Shown: in pieces, positions 7,372 through 16,186 of the stretch
Layout of the letters: each line of letters begins with the position of its first letter
How positions within the stretch are numbered: the first letter of the stretch is position 1
Assembly: GCA_947588955.1 (NCBI GenBank)
Contig: CANPYX010000001.1
Span: forward strand, 62,001-126,000
Direction of reading: 5' to 3'
DNA length: 64,000 bases
DNA from: an uncultured Oscillospiraceae bacterium
Lineage (GTDB): Bacteria; Bacillota; Clostridia; Oscillospirales; Oscillospiraceae
Translations under genes and position numbers: made by a program
The notes under the pieces: generated by a model
What the model saw: only the letters and a program-made list of their open reading frames with translations
The model's database searches: none
Told to the model about the DNA's origin: nothing

Positions 7372-8736
7372 ATGATCTTTCAGCTGAATATGAAAATGGA
7401 GGATTTACTTGAAAATAAGCAGGCTTCCGCAGCCCTGGAGCGTGTTTTCCCCGGTCTTGGAAATATGGCCCGTAAAAACGCACAGGCCCTCCATCTGTCT
7501 GTCGAACAGCTCGTGCGGTATGCTCATATCCCCCAGGGCGATGCTTTGCTGCCGGAGCTTGGAAAGCTTCTGGAGGAATTGAACACTCCGGAAAACGCCA
7601 TAAGCCCTCGTGAGGCACAACTCGTACATCGCTTTATGGAGCTTGATGCCGAGGATCGGCGCAGGCCCCTTCCGGGCACAGTCCACAGTCAGGCTGCCAT
7701 CTATCCCGGCAAGCCCTGGCTGGACACCAAGGGAGAACGTATTCAGGCCCATGGAGGCGCGGTGTTTTTTGAGGACGGAGTCTACTACTGGTACGGGGAG
7801 AACAAAGAACACACCGACGGAAAAAACGGCGTCTGGACCTGGGGTATCAAGGTCTATTCCTCCACAGATCTTATGAATTGGAAAGATCTCGGTTTTCTCA
7901 TCCCACCTGTGTTGGACGACCCCAACTTCCCTCTCTTCCCCGCCAAACACCTGGATCGTCCTCACATTCTCAAGTGCCCAGCCACAGGGAAATATGTCTG
8001 CTGGATCAAAATTTCCGGTCCCAGCTCAGTGTTTACAGTCTGGCAGGCTGATCAGCTTTTGGGTCCCTATTCTCTGATTGAGGAACAGTACACTCCCGGC
8101 GGCTACGCCATCGGTGATTTTGATCTTATTGCGGATGAGGTCACCGGGAAAGGATATCTTTATTTTGATGCCGATCATCGGAGCATCCTCTGCATGAAGT
8201 TGGAGCCCGACTACCTCCACGCGGCCAGCGAAAAGGCCGCAAGCTACCCTAACCTCCACCCGCCCTTCACCAGGGAAGCCCCAGCCCTCTTTGAGCATGA
8301 AGGCAAAAAATATATGCTTACCAGCGGCATGACCGGCTATGTCCCCAACCGCTCCGACAGCGCATGGGCGCAGACTTGGGACGGCGTCTTTAAGAGCATC
8401 GGAGATCCCCATCAGGATGACAATTCCCACGCCTCCTTCAACAGCCAGATCTCAAAAATCTTCCGTATCCAGGGAACAAATCAGTGGATAGCCATGGCGG
8501 ACCGCTGGCTTCCGAAATATCCGGTGGATGCTCGGCTGGCAGACCTGTTTACCCGCGTCATCGCCAGCTCCCAGGACCCGGAGCACTACCGCGTCACCCC
8601 GGAGGAGCGTCAGGAGGTATACGCCGGAAACGTGATTGAAACCGCCCGCACGGAGATTGCCGATTACGTGTGGCTTCCCATCACCTGGGATGGAGATTTG
8701 CCCCGTATCCGTTGGCAGGACAGGTGGAGACCTTAA
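7372..8736 (+). CDS. GH43-like exo-galactanase-type protein with an N-terminal helical module
   Basis: A 454-residue protein. From about residue 105 it has a five-bladed-propeller pattern: QAHGGAVFFEDGVYYWYGENKE, KVYSSTDLMNWKDLG, DRPHILKCPATGKYVCWIK, MLTSGMTGYVPN. This resembles the GH43 subfamily of exo-beta-1,3-galactanases. Residues 1-72 are an additional helical module (EDLLENKQASAALERVFPGLG) that resembles the C-terminal tails of the GH78 and GH2 enzymes in this window. There is no signal peptide. It starts 55 bp after the MATE gene and ends before a convergent GH78. Substrate is uncertain; a galactose- or arabinose-decorated glycoside is plausible. Confidence 0.7.
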   Translation: MIFQLNMKMEDLLENKQASAALERVFPGLGNMARKNAQALHLSVEQLVRYAHIPQGDALLPELGKLLEELNTPENAISPREAQLVHRFMELDAEDRRRPLPGTVHSQAAIYPGKPWLDTKGERIQAHGGAVFFEDGVYYWYGENKEHTDGKNGVWTWGIKVYSSTDLMNWKDLGFLIPPVLDDPNFPLFPAKHLDRPHILKCPATGKYVCWIKISGPSSVFTVWQADQLLGPYSLIEEQYTPGGYAIGDFDLIADEVTGKGYLYFDADHRSILCMKLEPDYLHAASEKAASYPNLHPPFTREAPALFEHEGKKYMLTSGMTGYVPNRSDSAWAQTWDGVFKSIGDPHQDDNSHASFNSQISKIFRIQGTNQWIAMADRWLPKYPVDARLADLFTRVIASSQDPEHYRVTPEERQEVYAGNVIETARTEIADYVWLPITWDGDLPRIRWQDRWRP

Positions 8737-8764
8737 CCATATAAGATATAAGATAGAAGGAAAG

Positions 8765-8895
8765 GGGGCTGTGAAAAAAGTCCGTGTGCCTTAAATTTAC
8801 TATATAAAAAGGTTATGTGGAATCCGGCAAAATCGGATTTCACATAACCTTTTTGCGTATTTAATTTTGGACTGAAAGACTTTTTTCACAGCCCC
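8765..8895. repeat. 131-bp nested palindrome, MITE-like or bidirectional terminator
   Basis: The ends are perfect 18-bp inverted repeats (8765-8782 and 8878-8895) reading GGGGCTGTGAAAAAAGTC. Inside is a second hairpin with 21-nt arms (8806-8826 and 8834-8854, one mismatch, 7-nt loop) flanked by A- and T-runs. It lies between convergent genes. Terminal repeats plus a non-coding core resemble a miniature inverted-repeat element. The inner hairpin with T-run would terminate transcription in both directions. No clear target-site duplication is visible and no second copy lies in the window. Confidence 0.6.
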
Positions 8896-8927
8896 TCGCT
8901 TTTTTCATTTCACGGAAAAACCGCGTT

Positions 8928-11597
8928 TCAAATCACCGAAAGGGCCTTGGCGACGGTATCGGCCAGCTCCGGCTTTCCGAAGCGGGCGGAGAGTTCCTTG
9001 AAAGAGAGGGTCAGGAGAGACCCCTCCACGGAATCGATGCCGGGAATAAGCTCCCTCAAGGCTTTCCCGCCCTCGATGTCAGAAAGGATCTGCCACACGG
9101 ACATATCGACAGAAAGGCCGCGTGTCATGGGGCGGGTGGTCTCGTAGGTGAACTCGTAAGTCCCACCCTTGAGGACGTGTCCGGCGGTGTAGGCGCTCTC
9201 CGGGGCCCAGGGCAGGGTCAGCTCCGCCTCGCCCCCCTCAGGCACGGTGACGGAAAGGGTGACGTGGCTTAAGTCCGGGCATTGCCAGTGCACCTCATAG
9301 AGGCCGGAGGCGGAGTCATAGGCAGCGTCCAGCCGTCCCAGCCGCCTGTCCGGCACCGGGTGAAGCTTCACCCGGCGGAATCCCGGCTCTACAGGCTCCA
9401 ACCCCGCGCACCAGCGCCAGATCCACTCGGCTATGGAGCCGTAGGCGTAGTGATTCAGGCTGTTCATACCGGTGGAGGACATATGTCCGTCGGGATCCAC
9501 GCTGTTCCAGCGCTCCCAGACGGTGGTGGCGCCCATCTTCACCTCGTAGAGCCAGCCGGGCAGATCCTCATTCAGCAGGAGATCGTAAGCCTCCTGAACC
9601 ATTCCCAGCTCCGACAGGGTTGGGCAGAGAAGCGGCGTGCCCACAAAGCCCGTCTGGAGCTTGCCATTAGACCACTGGAGGCGCTCGCGAAGTCCCGCCT
9701 CGGCCTTCTCGCGGTTCGGGTGCAGGTCGAAGGCCAACGTCAGCAGATGCGCCGTCTGGGTATTGACGCAACAACGACCCGTGGGGCTGTAATATTCTCG
9801 AATAAGGTCATCGCGGACTCTTCCGGCCAAATCGTCAAACCGTTCCGCGTCCTCTCCCCTTCCCAGCACCCGCGCCGCGTTTGCCGTCAGGCGGGCGGAG
9901 CGGATCAGGTACGCGGAGGCGATAAAGGCCTCGTCCGTACCGCCGCGCACAGCGTCCGCCGCCCTGGGGCCGTCCAGCGCCACCCAGTCCCCGTAGTGGA
10001 ACTGGGTAAGCCACGTTCCATTGTCATATTCCTTCGCGCAGTAATCGGTCCAGGCCGCCATGCCCTCAAAATGCGCCTCCAACAGCGCCCTGTCCCCGGT
10101 GAAGGTGTAGACCGTCCAGGGAATCACCGTGGCGGCGTCGCCCCAGGCGGTGGCGGCGCTCTCAAGGCCGAAGGCAGGAACTGTGATGGGCACCATGCCG
10201 CCGCGCTTTGCCTGCTCCATGTTCATATCCGTCAGATATTTGTGCAGGAAGGCGGCGCAGTCGGTGAAGTAGCTGGCCGTAGGCGCGAACACCTGGGCGT
10301 CCCCGGTCCAGCCCATGCGCTCGTCCCGCTGGGGGCAGTCCGTGGGCACGTCCAGATAGTTGCCCCGCTGTCCCCACATGACGTTCTCGATGAGGCGGTT
10401 CACAAGCGCATGTCCCGTAGTCAGCGTGCCGATCTGCGGGATATAGGAGTGAACCACCAAGGCGGTGAAGTCCTCCGGGGCGATGTCCGCGCCCTCCACT
10501 TTTACATACCTGTACCCATAGAAGGTAAAACGCGGCTCGATTATATGCTCCGCCCCGTCGGAGGTCCAGAAATATTCCGCTTTTGCCGTGCGCAGATTGT
10601 CCCGGTAAAAATTCCCGTCCTGCATGTGCTCGCCAAACTGGAGGTGCAGGGTCTCGCCCTCGGAGATATGGACGCACAGTCGGAAAATGCCGGTCATGTT
10701 CTGGCCGATGTCGAAGACCGTCTCCCCGGCTGGCGTGTGGAGCACCTCCTTGACGGGCAGCTCCCGCCACACCTTCACCGGCGGGCTCAGGCGGGCTCTC
10801 AGCGGGGCTTTCGGGGCCTCAGCGAGTGACGCGGGCACCGGCGCGGTTTCCGGAAGGGTCATATTCACATGTTCCCCGTCGTAGATGTTGGAGAAGGTGA
10901 CGTGGCCGCGGGTGACGGTCCAGCTCCCGTCGGTGCCGATGACATCCTCGCTTCCGTCGGCATACCTGAGGCGGATCTCCGCCAGGAGCTTCCAGTCGTC
11001 CCCGTAGAACCCCGCCTGTCCGGGCCTGGACACAAAGCCGAAGCGCCCGGAATACCAGCCGTTGCCCAGCTCCACGGCCAGGGCGCCGCCGTTTTTCAAG
11101 GCGTCCGTCACGTCGTACGTCTGGTACTGCACCCACTCGTGATAGTCGTTGCAGAAGGGAGTCAAATATTCGTCCCCCACCTTCGCGCCGTCGATCCGCG
11201 CCTCATAGAGGCCCAGGCCGCAGAGGTAAAGCCGCGCGGAGGCCACCTGGCCCCGGACATCGATTTTCTTGGAAAAAATGGGGTGCCGCGCCTCCGTCCG
11301 GTCACAGCCGATCCATTTAGCCTGCCATGGCTCGTCCAGCTTCGCCGTCTCGAACCAGTTGACCGGCCCATCCGCCACCCGCCAGAAATAGCGCGTTCTC
11401 GGAGCCAACTCCAGATCCGGCTGGGCGCAGAGCGGGTCAAATATTTCTTCGCCGGAATCGTATACAAGATCCCGAAGCGCCGCATCCCGGGCGATCAGGA
11501 GCCGCCCGTTTCCGCCCTTCCAAGTGAAGACGGGTTTTCCCAAATCGAACCCCAGGGGGTTTTCCAGATGGTTTACCTTGCAATCGTATATCGCCAT
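8928..11597 (-). CDS. GH78 alpha-L-rhamnosidase
   Basis: An 889-residue enzyme. N-terminal beta domains (WFETAKLDEPWQAKWIG, LYLCGLGLYEARIDG) precede an (alpha/alpha)6 barrel with the family motif DCPQRDERMGWTGD near residue 415, carrying the general-acid Asp region, and TTVWERW near 692, with the presumed base Glu. No signal peptide. After a C-terminal beta domain, the last ~65 residues form a helical module (SVWQILSDI...LIPGI) shared with other glycosidases here. It is the last gene of the minus-strand operon beginning at 20869, 10 bp after the SGNH gene. It probably releases L-rhamnose from imported glycosides such as flavonoid rhamnosides. Confidence 0.92.
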   Translation of the reverse strand: MAIYDCKVNHLENPLGFDLGKPVFTWKGGNGRLLIARDAALRDLVYDSGEEIFDPLCAQPDLELAPRTRYFWRVADGPVNWFETAKLDEPWQAKWIGCDRTEARHPIFSKKIDVRGQVASARLYLCGLGLYEARIDGAKVGDEYLTPFCNDYHEWVQYQTYDVTDALKNGGALAVELGNGWYSGRFGFVSRPGQAGFYGDDWKLLAEIRLRYADGSEDVIGTDGSWTVTRGHVTFSNIYDGEHVNMTLPETAPVPASLAEAPKAPLRARLSPPVKVWRELPVKEVLHTPAGETVFDIGQNMTGIFRLCVHISEGETLHLQFGEHMQDGNFYRDNLRTAKAEYFWTSDGAEHIIEPRFTFYGYRYVKVEGADIAPEDFTALVVHSYIPQIGTLTTGHALVNRLIENVMWGQRGNYLDVPTDCPQRDERMGWTGDAQVFAPTASYFTDCAAFLHKYLTDMNMEQAKRGGMVPITVPAFGLESAATAWGDAATVIPWTVYTFTGDRALLEAHFEGMAAWTDYCAKEYDNGTWLTQFHYGDWVALDGPRAADAVRGGTDEAFIASAYLIRSARLTANAARVLGRGEDAERFDDLAGRVRDDLIREYYSPTGRCCVNTQTAHLLTLAFDLHPNREKAEAGLRERLQWSNGKLQTGFVGTPLLCPTLSELGMVQEAYDLLLNEDLPGWLYEVKMGATTVWERWNSVDPDGHMSSTGMNSLNHYAYGSIAEWIWRWCAGLEPVEPGFRRVKLHPVPDRRLGRLDAAYDSASGLYEVHWQCPDLSHVTLSVTVPEGGEAELTLPWAPESAYTAGHVLKGGTYEFTYETTRPMTRGLSVDMSVWQILSDIEGGKALRELIPGIDSVEGSLLTLSFKELSARFGKPELADTVAKALSVI

Positions 11598-11607
11598 AGT
11601 CCTTCCC

Positions 11608-12327
11608 TCACTCCAAAATATACTTTTTCAGCGCCTCGAAGACGGGCGCGTAGCCGCCGGCGTAGATGTGAACGCCCTCCACGGTGATGTCTGCCCGAAG
11701 ATTGCCGCGCTCGTCCTTCAGGCTGTCGTTCACGTCGATATAGCTGAACCCAAATGCCTCCGCCAGCGCTTTCACCTTCCTGTTTGTGTCGTCAACGGCG
11801 GCGTTAGTACGGGTGGAGGCCCAGACGGGCGGTTTCGGCAGGTCGTGGTTCACCGGGTAGTAGGCCATGACGTAGACCTTCGTCTCCGGCAGCCGCTCCC
11901 GGATGCGGCCCATGATCTCCCGGTAATTCGTAAGAAGCCGCTCCTGCCAGCGCTCCCCGAAGGTCTCGGCGTTTATGTCGTTGGTGCCGATGTTCAAAAA
12001 GAGCTTTGACGGCTCCAGGTCAAAGAGAACAGTGTCGATTTCCCAGAGAAAATCGTCCGTGGTGAACCCTCCGACACCCCGGTTGTAGACGGTCACGGGA
12101 AGTCCGGCGCTCAGGCAGTATTCCGCCACGGGGAACTGCTCCATCAGGGACGAGCCCGTGAAGAGGATCTGTCCCTTGCGGGCGAAGCGATTCATCTCCC
12201 GAAAATTGCGCACCTTCCGCTCCTGCTCCCGCTTCTGGCCCGTTTGCATCATCTTGCCAAGGGACGTAAGCTTTTCCACAAGCTCCTCCCTTGTGGCGGC
12301 GCTCATGTCGAAATTTGTCGGTTTCAT
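11608..12327 (-). CDS. SGNH/GDSL-type hydrolase
   Basis: A 239-residue protein with SGNH blocks: the nucleophile Ser in FTGSSLME, Gly in NRGVGGFTTDD, and Asn in IGTNDIN. The C-terminal block reads VEGVH, so the His is kept but the usual Asp two or three residues before it is Glu. These enzymes are esterases, often removing acetyl or acyl groups from carbohydrates. GAGGAG precedes the ATG. The start is 1 bp after the stop of the upstream GH1 gene, and GH78 follows after 10 bp, so deacylation of the glycoside handled by those enzymes is a reasonable inference. Confidence 0.8.
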   Translation of the reverse strand: MKPTNFDMSAATREELVEKLTSLGKMMQTGQKREQERKVRNFREMNRFARKGQILFTGSSLMEQFPVAEYCLSAGLPVTVYNRGVGGFTTDDFLWEIDTVLFDLEPSKLFLNIGTNDINAETFGERWQERLLTNYREIMGRIRERLPETKVYVMAYYPVNHDLPKPPVWASTRTNAAVDDTNRKVKALAEAFGFSYIDVNDSLKDERGNLRADITVEGVHIYAGGYAPVFEALKKYILE

Positions 12328-12328
12328 T

Positions 12329-13675
12329 TTACTCCTCCTCCACAGTCACGGCGTTGTCCCGGATGACATTGGCGTACCACCGGGCGCTGTCCTTGGGGGT
12401 GCGGGCCAGAGTCTCATAATCCGTCCGGCAGATGCCGTAGCGGCATGTGTATCCCGCAGACCACTCAAAATTATCCAAAAGGCTCCAAAGGAAGTACCCC
12501 CGCACGTTCGCCCCGGCCTCGATGGCACGGGCAAGGCGCGTCAGGATGTTTTCAAGGTATTCGATGCGGTCAAGGTCGTGGACAATACCGTTTTCGTCCG
12601 GCGTCTCCATGGCCCCCGGCATCCCGTTTTCCGTGATGTAGATAGGGATTTGGAGCTGGAATTTGTTTTTGAGGATGTCCAGCACGTCAAAGAGGGCGTC
12701 GTAGTCCCAGCCCTCCCGAGCGCTCTTCTGGAAGTTCCCGCCTTGATCGCCGGTGAGCTCCACCTTGCAGTCCGCCCGGTCATAGATGGCGTTATAAAAG
12801 TTGAGGCCATAGAAGTCCAGAGGCTGGCGGATGGTCTCAAAGTCGCCGGGGAGGATTTGGGGATAGATGCCCTTCTCCCGCATGTACCGCTGGTGGAGCT
12901 CGGAGTACCCGCCCAGGAAAAGGGGCGTCAGGAACATCCCGTATCCCTGCGTCTCGTTCTGGAGCCGCGCCAAAAGACAGTCGTCGGGATTATCAGGCCT
13001 GTCCGGGTAGTGGTGCCAGACGTCCACGGTGATGCCGATCCGCGCGTTCGCAAAGCCATAGGATCGGAACAGCTTTACCGCCTCCCCGTGGGCCACCAGA
13101 AGATGATGGAGGCACTGGCGGGCGTATTTCTCGTTGCGCAGCCCCGGCGCGAAGAAGCCCAGGGCGTGGCCCACATAGACGGCGATGGGCTCGTTGAAGG
13201 TGATCCACATGTCCACGTCATCGCCGAAATTGTCAAACAAGACCCTGGCGTACTCCAAATACCAGTCCTCGAACGCCCGGTTTCCAAAGCCGCCCATGTT
13301 CTGCAGATCCTGGGGCAAATCCCAGTGATAGATGGTGGCGCAGGCGCGGATGCCGGCCTTTTTAAGCGCCGCCAGAAGGCTTTTGTAGTAGGCGATGCCC
13401 GCCTCGTTCACCCGATCCGTCCCCTCCGGCAAAATGCGTGACCAGGAGAAGGAGAATCGGTAGGCCTGTATACCCAGGCTCTTCATGAGCTCCACGTCCT
13501 CCGGCCAGCGGTGGTAGGCATCACAGGCCACATCGGGTGTGTCCAGGCCATAGCGGTGGGTGAACACGTCCCAGATGGACGCCCCCCGCCCGTCCTCCTT
13601 TGCCGCGCCCTCCACCTGGGCAGCGGCGGTGGCCGTACCCCAGAGGAAGCCCTGGGGGAAGGAAGCTGTTTTCAT
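12329..13675 (-). CDS. GH1 beta-glucosidase family enzyme
   Basis: A 448-residue GH1: FLWGTATAAAQVEGAA at the N-terminus, ITFNEP (about 160, acid/base), ITENGMPG (about 348, nucleophile) and a FEWSAGYTCRYGI C-terminal block. The ATG at 13675 is chosen over an upstream TTG because GGAGGGG precedes it by 7 nt. It is 4 bp from the upstream stop and 1 bp from the SGNH start. Cytoplasmic retaining beta-glycosidase, probably acting with GH78 on disaccharide-type glycosides such as rutinosides. Confidence 0.9.
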   Translation of the reverse strand: MKTASFPQGFLWGTATAAAQVEGAAKEDGRGASIWDVFTHRYGLDTPDVACDAYHRWPEDVELMKSLGIQAYRFSFSWSRILPEGTDRVNEAGIAYYKSLLAALKKAGIRACATIYHWDLPQDLQNMGGFGNRAFEDWYLEYARVLFDNFGDDVDMWITFNEPIAVYVGHALGFFAPGLRNEKYARQCLHHLLVAHGEAVKLFRSYGFANARIGITVDVWHHYPDRPDNPDDCLLARLQNETQGYGMFLTPLFLGGYSELHQRYMREKGIYPQILPGDFETIRQPLDFYGLNFYNAIYDRADCKVELTGDQGGNFQKSAREGWDYDALFDVLDILKNKFQLQIPIYITENGMPGAMETPDENGIVHDLDRIEYLENILTRLARAIEAGANVRGYFLWSLLDNFEWSAGYTCRYGICRTDYETLARTPKDSARWYANVIRDNAVTVEEE

Positions 13676-13679
13676 GCGC

Positions 13680-15212
13680 TCACCCCTCCGCAACGGCCAG
13701 CACGGCCATATTTTCCCGTCCCGGAAGCTTTACGGTATACCTCCCCGAAGCGCCTTTCGCCACCGTCTCGTCCGTCATGTTCCAGATGTCCAGCACACGA
13801 ATGGTGTAGGTCCTGTCCTCCGGCAGCTCCAGGGTGTCCCTGGTGATGGGCCGGGTGTCGTGGAAGCGGAGGTACACGTCCGTGCCGATATGGCCGTACC
13901 AGCCTATCTCGGAGCTGGCGTAGGAATCGGCGTCCGGGCTTTTGGCCAAGGCCTGGGCAAATACGTGAAAATGCTTGGGAAGGCTCTCAAGGGCCGCCTC
14001 CCTCTCCTCCTCCGACGACCTTATAGCCTTCAAAAGGCGCGGGAGAAAGGTGGGCTCCCCCTCCAGCTGTCCCGGCAGGGACTCAATGATTTTTCGGCAG
14101 AACCCGATCCGCGCCGGGCTCTCCCCGTGGATGACGCCGCCCTTGGCCCACCAGAGCACGTCGTCGTCCGAGTAGAAGGTCTCCCCGTGGGTGCAGTAGG
14201 CCCCCTGGGAGACGCACCGCCAGAAGCGGCGAACCATCTCCTGCCCGGTAATGGAACCCCAGAAGGGCTCGATGTCCCCCTCATAGGCGCACTCGTCGAT
14301 GAGCACGGGCTTGCCGGCAAACCGCTCCTGCCACACGGGCAGACGCAGAAGATCCTTGGTCTGGATGGAGGCGTGGGTGATCCGGGGTCGGTTGGCGTCC
14401 CAGACGTTGAAGATGTTGTGACAGGAGAGGGGGTGACCGTAAGGATCATGGTCGGAGACGAAAGCCTCGATGTCCTCCCACTCCTCCACGGTTCTGGCTG
14501 TCAGCTCGTACTCGTTGGCAAGGCTCCACCAGATGTTGGGAAACGCCGCCAAACGACGGGTCAGGTAGTCGAGATACGTCAAATCCTTCTCGTGCCCCAT
14601 TCCGTTGAAGCCCCAGCGGTCATAGGGGTGGAATAAAACGAGGTCGGCCTGGATGCCAAGGCTGTTCAGACGCCGAAGGCCCTCCTCAAACGCGTCCCAA
14701 AAGGCAAAGCAGGGCCGGGAGGTGTCCCAGGCGCCGTCCGCGTTCTTCTCAAAGGCGTAGTGTTCCGGCTCGTTTTTGTTGAAGTCGTAGTCCTTGGGGA
14801 ACACGCACAGCCGCACCTTGTTGAAGGGCGCGGCGGCCAATGTCTCAAATGTCCGGTCGATGAGTTCCCTGCTCTGATGCACAAGGGCGTAGATGGTGGT
14901 GCCGAAGGGTTGAAAGGGCGTCCCGTCGGCGTATGCAAACCCCCGTCCCGATGCCCGCACCGGCCCGTGGGTCACAGCAGGGACGCACTCCTCCCGGCCC
15001 TCACCGATAACGGCCCCGGAGACGTGCCACACATACTCCCCCGGCTCCATGGGCAGAAACCGCACCTTGTATACGCCCTCCCCGGCGTAAAAGCCCGGAA
15101 CAGTCACCGTTTTTCCCTCATGGGTAAATACCGCCCGCACGTCCGCCCGCGCCCAGCTCTCCTTGAGCTCCGGCCCTCGGAGCGTGATCTCAAACATCTC
15201 GTATTGCCTCAT
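13680..15212 (-). CDS. DUF5060/DUF4038/DUF5605 putative glycoside hydrolase
   Basis: A 510-residue protein. Residues 1-90 form a beta-sandwich (YEMFEITLRGPE...GVYKVRFLPMEPGEYVW), the DUF5060 pattern. A TIM barrel follows (FQPFGTTIYALVHQ, NKVRLCVFPKDYDFNKN, WWSLANEYEL with a candidate acid/base Glu, and VLIDECAYEGDI with a candidate nucleophile). A C-terminal beta domain (DVYLRFHDTRPITRDTLELPE) completes it. DUF4038 proteins include GH140 apiosidases, so apioside or rhamnoside cleavage is possible but unproven. ATG at 15212 has AGGAGG 7 nt upstream. It opens the distal half of the operon, after a strong palindrome at 15246-15287. Confidence 0.75.
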   Translation of the reverse strand: MRQYEMFEITLRGPELKESWARADVRAVFTHEGKTVTVPGFYAGEGVYKVRFLPMEPGEYVWHVSGAVIGEGREECVPAVTHGPVRASGRGFAYADGTPFQPFGTTIYALVHQSRELIDRTFETLAAAPFNKVRLCVFPKDYDFNKNEPEHYAFEKNADGAWDTSRPCFAFWDAFEEGLRRLNSLGIQADLVLFHPYDRWGFNGMGHEKDLTYLDYLTRRLAAFPNIWWSLANEYELTARTVEEWEDIEAFVSDHDPYGHPLSCHNIFNVWDANRPRITHASIQTKDLLRLPVWQERFAGKPVLIDECAYEGDIEPFWGSITGQEMVRRFWRCVSQGAYCTHGETFYSDDDVLWWAKGGVIHGESPARIGFCRKIIESLPGQLEGEPTFLPRLLKAIRSSEEEREAALESLPKHFHVFAQALAKSPDADSYASSEIGWYGHIGTDVYLRFHDTRPITRDTLELPEDRTYTIRVLDIWNMTDETVAKGASGRYTVKLPGRENMAVLAVAEG

Positions 15213-15245
15213 AAAGATGCCTCCTTTAAAAATTCGTATCAAAGA

Positions 15246-15287
15246 AACATGGTACAATATCCGCGTTTGCAAACATTGTACCATGTT
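15246..15287. promoter_or_regulatory. Nested palindromes, putative operator
   Basis: Perfect 13-bp inverted repeats AACATGGTACAAT (15246-15258) and its complement (15275-15287) enclose a second perfect palindrome, GTTTGCAAAC (15265-15274). On the minus strand the proximal arm contains a -10-like TACAAT, so repression or activation of a promoter for the 15212 gene is plausible. The absence of a T-run argues against a simple terminator. Confidence 0.5.
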
Positions 15288-15347
15288 CTACCGATTCAGT
15301 CTATCCAGATTTCCGACAAAACGTATCAAAAAGCCGTGAATGTGCCG

Positions 15348-16184
15348 TTACAGCCCCGCGAAGACCCGCATTGCGCGCTCCGCATCCGCCGCCATGGCCC
15401 GCTCGGCCTCCAGTGCCAGGTCGTGGAAGAAGGTCACGTCCTCCCGCTCTAGGAGAGCTTTCACCGCCGTGACGCCTGCTTTGGACATGTAGCTGTAGTA
15501 GTTGATCTTCCGAAGCCCGTATCCGATCCCGGTGCGGTAGTCCTCCGGGGAGACGCCGCTGCCGCCGTGCATCACCAGGGGCAGACCCGTTTTCTCCGCG
15601 ATGACACGCACCCGTTCCAGGTCCAGCACGGGCTTTGCCTTGTAGATCCCGTGGGCGGTGCCGAAGCTGGGGGCGAAGGCGTCGATGCCCGTCTCCCGGC
15701 AAAATTCCACCGCCTGGTCGGGGTCGGTGTACACAGGCCCTCCGCCCGTCGCGCCGCCGCCCTCACGGGAGGCCAACGCCCCCAGCTCAGCCTCCACGCC
15801 GCAGCTCACCGCGTGCGCCATCTCCACGGCTTTTTTCGTGTTGGCAAGGTTCTCCTCATAGGGCAGCAGGCTCCCGTCGTACATGACGCCGGTGAAGCCC
15901 AGATCCAGCGCCGTTTGCAGATACTCCAGCGTCTCGCAGTGGTCCAGATGCACGCAGACCGGGACCTTCGACCGTCTTGCCGCGTCCAGCATCACGGGAC
16001 CGATCTTCTCAATGGACGACACCTCCTCGTGGAGCTGGGCGTGGGCCAAGATCACCGGCACACGGAGCTTCTCCGCGGAGGCCAGGACCGCGTTGACGCA
16101 CTCCAGATTCGGCGTGTTGAAGGCCCCCACAGCGAATTGTTTTTCCTGCGCGATTTTCAATATCTCAACAAGATTTACAAGCAT
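15348..16184 (-). CDS. Class II (zinc) ketose-bisphosphate-type aldolase
   Basis: A 278-residue aldolase of the fructose/tagatose-bisphosphate class II family. It has AVGAFNTPNLECVNAVL near the start, VPVCVHLDHCE (metal/catalytic Asp), FTGVMYDGS, ELGALASREGG and LVMHGGSGV (phosphate loop). The ATG at 16184 has GGAGG 8 nt upstream; a longer frame upstream reads as noise. Metal-dependent cleavage of a phosphorylated ketose into dihydroxyacetone phosphate plus an aldehyde is expected. Its place beside a kinase and an isomerase suggests the substrate is the phosphorylated ketose they produce, rather than glycolytic fructose bisphosphate. Confidence 0.88.
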   Translation of the reverse strand: MLVNLVEILKIAQEKQFAVGAFNTPNLECVNAVLASAEKLRVPVILAHAQLHEEVSSIEKIGPVMLDAARRSKVPVCVHLDHCETLEYLQTALDLGFTGVMYDGSLLPYEENLANTKKAVEMAHAVSCGVEAELGALASREGGGATGGGPVYTDPDQAVEFCRETGIDAFAPSFGTAHGIYKAKPVLDLERVRVIAEKTGLPLVMHGGSGVSPEDYRTGIGYGLRKINYYSYMSKAGVTAVKALLEREDVTFFHDLALEAERAMAADAERAMRVFAGL

Positions 16185-16186
16185 TA

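Noticed and set aside
9282..10829. A 515-codon open frame on the plus strand opposite the GH78 gene
   Set aside because: It mirrors the strongly coding minus-strand rhamnosidase; high GC content leaves long antisense open frames, and the protein looks like low-complexity noise.
12158..13441. A 427-codon plus-strand frame opposite SGNH and GH1
   Set aside because: Covers two well-supported minus-strand genes and their junction; no motif and unlikely composition.
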